Of a stretch of DNA of 7,978 bases, positions 5,757 to 7,978 are shown piece by piece. Both the position numbers and the translations under genes were made by a program. The stretch covers positions 1 to 7,978 of the forward strand of contig JAIXRT010000223.1 in the NCBI GenBank assembly GCA_027485075.1. The letters are read 5' to 3'. This stretch comes from Cytophagaceae bacterium. GTDB taxonomy: Bacteria > Bacteroidota > Bacteroidia > Cytophagales > Spirosomataceae. The notes below the pieces were generated by a model. That model did not search any database, was not told the origin of the DNA, and was given only the letters and a program-made list of their open reading frames with translations. Numbering within the stretch: position 1 is the stretch's first letter; each line of letters begins with the position of its first letter.

Positions 5757-6988
5757 TATTCAACGAAGTCTAGCGATTTACCAAAGGTATCCTTCAGCTG
5801 GCTGATGGCAAATAAGGCCAAAGTAAAACATAGCACACCCACCCATGCGGCCGCATGAATAAGACCGAGCGATGGAATGAGGAATTTGAAAAGTAAGCTA
5901 ATGGGAATCAATGCCCCCCGAACAAAATTGGGGACCGTTGTCGTCACCGTCATGCGGATATTGGTGCCAAATTGCTCCGATGAGGCCGTCAAAAACACAG
6001 CCCAATAACCACCAAAAAAACCTAAGGCTGTAATGAGTGTATTCGCAAAGACTTGTGAAACATCGGTAGCCACATACAAGAAATACAACGTAAGAGCCCA
6101 GGCTAACACGAGATATAAGAACACGACCTTGTTCCGACTCTTGAACCACTGGCTTAATGCGCCGCTCACAAAATCTCCTACTGAAAGCCCGATGTAACAA
6201 TACATAATGGCGTCTCCACCTGTGATGGTTCCTTGAATGCCAATTAACTGCGTGATCTCGGGAGCAGAGAAAACTAAAATGCCTATGATATACCAAATGG
6301 GAAGTCCCATTAAAATACAATACAGATATTTTTTAAATGTAGGCCACGAAGTAAAAAGCTGAAAGAAATTGCCTTTAGAAACATCTGCCTGCATGCCTTC
6401 ATACATACTTGATTCAAACGTCCCCAGTCGGAGTAATAATAAGGCAAGCCCCATGCCTCCACCGATAAAATAACAGGTCCGCCACCACTCAGGATCAGCA
6501 CTTAAACTGGCGACTATAGGTGCAAAAACAGCACCTGCTGCTCCGACCCCAGCAATGATTAATGTACCTATTCCTCGTTTAGAAGCAGGCAATGTTTCAT
6601 TCACTAAGGTAATTCCGGCACCTAATTCTCCAGCTAATCCGATTCCAGCAATAAAGCGCAAAACCCAATACGTATTTAAATCAGTCACAAAACCGTTCAG
6701 CGCATTGGCCAAAGAATAAAGCAAAATAGAGCCAAAAAGAACCGATTTGCGGCCTTTTTTATCGCCGTATACCCCCCACAAGATTCCACCAAGCAACATG
6801 CCACCCATTTGGACATTCATGAGGTTTAACCCTTGATTCAATAAATCAGCTCCTGACAAACCCAAACTTTTCAAACTCGGGTTACGCACGACAGAGAAAA
6901 GTATGAGGTCATATACGTCAACGAAATAGCCAAGGGCGGCTACGGCAATGAGCATTTTGGCTTTCGAACTTATTTTTTCTGTTTCCAT
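5756..6988 (-). CDS. MFS transporter, sugar/metabolite:H+ symporter type
   Basis: A 410-residue inner-membrane secondary transporter with about 12 hydrophobic helices. Asp24 and Asp27 in the first helix (GYFVDVYDLILF), the loop 2-3 motif WGVYGDKKGRKS (71-82) and RFIAGIGLAGELGAG (111-125, with Arg111 and Glu121) match the metabolite:H+ symporter/sugar porter branch of the superfamily. That branch takes up organic acids, osmolytes or sugars. The substrate cannot be told from sequence alone. It starts one base after the rodA stop and its own stop overlaps the start of the kinase-like gene, so it is the middle gene of a tight leftward operon. Linkage to a possible kinase suggests, without proving, uptake followed by phosphorylation. 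Confidence 0.88.
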   Translation of the reverse strand: METEKISSKAKMLIAVAALGYFVDVYDLILFSVVRNPSLKSLGLSGADLLNQGLNLMNVQMGGMLLGGILWGVYGDKKGRKSVLFGSILLYSLANALNGFVTDLNTYWVLRFIAGIGLAGELGAGITLVNETLPASKRGIGTLIIAGVGAAGAVFAPIVASLSADPEWWRTCYFIGGGMGLALLLLRLGTFESSMYEGMQADVSKGNFFQLFTSWPTFKKYLYCILMGLPIWYIIGILVFSAPEITQLIGIQGTITGGDAIMYCYIGLSVGDFVSGALSQWFKSRNKVVFLYLVLAWALTLYFLYVATDVSQVFANTLITALGFFGGYWAVFLTASSEQFGTNIRMTVTTTVPNFVRGALIPISLLFKFLIPSLGLIHAAAWVGVLCFTLALFAISQLKDTFGKSLDFVE

Positions 6989-6989
6989 A

Positions 6990-7978
6990 TTAACGCGATA
7001 ACATATCCGATCGATGGGAATCGAGCTTCAAAAAGATAAATAACAATACAGTGAATGACCATAACGATGAGCCACCGTAACTCAAGAAAGGCAGCGGAAT
7101 TCCCATAATGGGCATAAGGCCAATCGTCATGCCAATATTAACCAAAAAGTGAAAAAAGAGAATGCCTGCAACCCCAAATCCATAGGCACGGGCAAACCGT
7201 GATCTTTGTAAATCAGCTAAATACATTAAGCGCCACAAAAATACCATAAACAAAATCACCACGACAGACACACCCAAAAAGCCAAACTCCTCACCAATCG
7301 TACAGAAAATAAAATCTGTACTCTGCTCTGGTACAAAATCAAATTTTGTCTGCGTACCACCCAGGTATCCTTTACCCCAAAAACCGCCAGATCCAATCGC
7401 AATTTTAGACTGAGTTACCTGATACCCTAGACCTCGTGGATCAAATCCAGGATCTAATAAAACCTTAATTCGATTTCGCTGATGCTCCTTAAGCACATGG
7501 TTCACAACCCATTCCACAAGCATCGCCAACGTCATGATGACTGAAATACCCAACGCCAATTTTACATAGGTTTGCCACATCCGCTGCAGGTATATGGGCA
7601 TGAGTACCACCAAAATGATGGCAAAAAATAACAATATCAAAAAGATGGTGAGCGGCTCGAGCATCAACGCACTCACAAATAAAAAAATACCCCCGAGTAA
7701 AATACCTGGATATTCACTGGGCAATCCTTCCCGATATAGCAAGATGATAAATGATACGAAAACGAGTGCAGATCCCGTTTCATTGGAACCAACAATTAAC
7801 ATAATCGGCAAAGCAATAATTAGGGCTGCACGCCATTGATCCTTAAATCTTCCTAAATTTACCTGCGGATCATTTAGATATTTAGCTAATAATAATGCAG
7901 TAGCTGTTTTGGCAAATTCGGCCGGTTGAATCGTAGCCGAACCAAACTTAAACCAGGAATGTGACCCATTAATCGTTA
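6990..7978 (-). CDS. rodA: Peptidoglycan glycosyltransferase RodA (partial, 5' end outside window)
   Basis: A SEDS-family enzyme that polymerises lipid II into glycan strands in the elongasome, working with a class B PBP. The visible 328 codons run to the natural stop at 6990, and the frame stays open to the window edge, so about 50-90 N-terminal residues are probably missing. Numbered from the first visible codon, it has INGSHSWFKFG (2-12), IQPAEFAK (16-23), the large extracellular loop DPGFDPRGLGYQ (175-186), QSKIAIGSGGFWGKG, GTQ, FVPEQSTDFIF with the putative catalytic Asp221, and PFLSYGGSS (296-304). The TDFIF and IAIGSGG blocks separate RodA from FtsW. Where E. coli has QPDLGT, this protein has SNETGS. 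The transporter gene follows after one base. A TTG at 7811 is internal, not the start. Confidence 0.95.
   Translation of the reverse strand, partial: TINGSHSWFKFGSATIQPAEFAKTATALLLAKYLNDPQVNLGRFKDQWRAALIIALPIMLIVGSNETGSALVFVSFIILLYREGLPSEYPGILLGGIFLFVSALMLEPLTIFLILLFFAIILVVLMPIYLQRMWQTYVKLALGISVIMTLAMLVEWVVNHVLKEHQRNRIKVLLDPGFDPRGLGYQVTQSKIAIGSGGFWGKGYLGGTQTKFDFVPEQSTDFIFCTIGEEFGFLGVSVVVILFMVFLWRLMYLADLQRSRFARAYGFGVAGILFFHFLVNIGMTIGLMPIMGIPLPFLSYGGSSLWSFTVLLFIFLKLDSHRSDMLSR

Noticed and set aside
5898..6501. Minus-strand frames within the transporter
   Set aside because: They are alternate frames of the MFS gene, rich in His, Arg, Trp and Cys, without start context.
7809..7811. TTG as the start of rodA
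   Set aside because: The frame stays open to the window edge and the upstream codons encode the conserved INGSHSWFKFG and IQPAEFAK blocks, so the gene is truncated by the window rather than starting here.
7594..7839. 81-codon plus-strand frame rich in Lys, Asn and Ser
   Set aside because: It is antisense to rodA, where the membrane-protein codons produce such a frame.
1..7978. CRISPR arrays, tRNA or rRNA genes, insertion sequences, prophage or toxin-antitoxin pairs
   Set aside because: No regularly spaced repeats, cloverleaf-like sequence, transposase motifs or small paired genes were seen. Coding density is high and the content is housekeeping.

Overview
The window looks like the chromosome of a low-GC member of the Bacteroidota, perhaps the Cytophagales. 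The evidence is the long subunit a of ATP synthase with a signal peptide and periplasmic extension, the lack of Shine-Dalgarno sequences before any start codon (starts follow A/T-rich stretches), a TTG/TAnnTTTG-like promoter, and the style of the RodA and MetX proteins. The lineage is inferred from these features, not from a database search. No phage, IS, CRISPR or tRNA/rRNA was seen.

Left arm (1-1320): metX, homoserine O-acetyltransferase, runs leftward. Its leader holds a well-formed SAM-I (S-box) riboswitch with P1-P4, the kink-turn region and a complementary pseudoknot. The riboswitch lies inside what would be the first 30 codons of the longest open frame, so the true start is at 1116 (or 1113), not 1206. 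A near-perfect palindrome of a dispersed-repeat type sits across the metX stop codon.

Centre (1279-4350): a small four-helix membrane protein precedes atpB-atpE-atpF-atpH, which encode subunits a, c, b and delta of the F1Fo ATP synthase. The c subunit carries the proton-binding Glu and lacks sodium-type ligands. A 14-bp hairpin with A and T flanks sits between atpE and atpF. A textbook terminator follows atpH, so the alpha and gamma genes usually found next are absent here and must lie elsewhere. Only 11 bases after the terminator a DUF423 membrane protein begins.

Right arm (4734-7978): three tightly packed leftward genes are rodA (5' end outside the window), an MFS transporter (1-nt gap) and a protein with kinase-like catalytic motifs (TAATG overlap with the transporter). 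Their compactness implies one operon and translational coupling of the last two. The operon converges on DUF423 with the two stop codons touching.

Most of the window is ordinary housekeeping sequence. The points most worth checking are the riboswitch-driven start correction and its apparent lack of an expression platform, the split atp operon with internal hairpins, and the uncharacterised kinase-like gene coupled to a transporter behind rodA.
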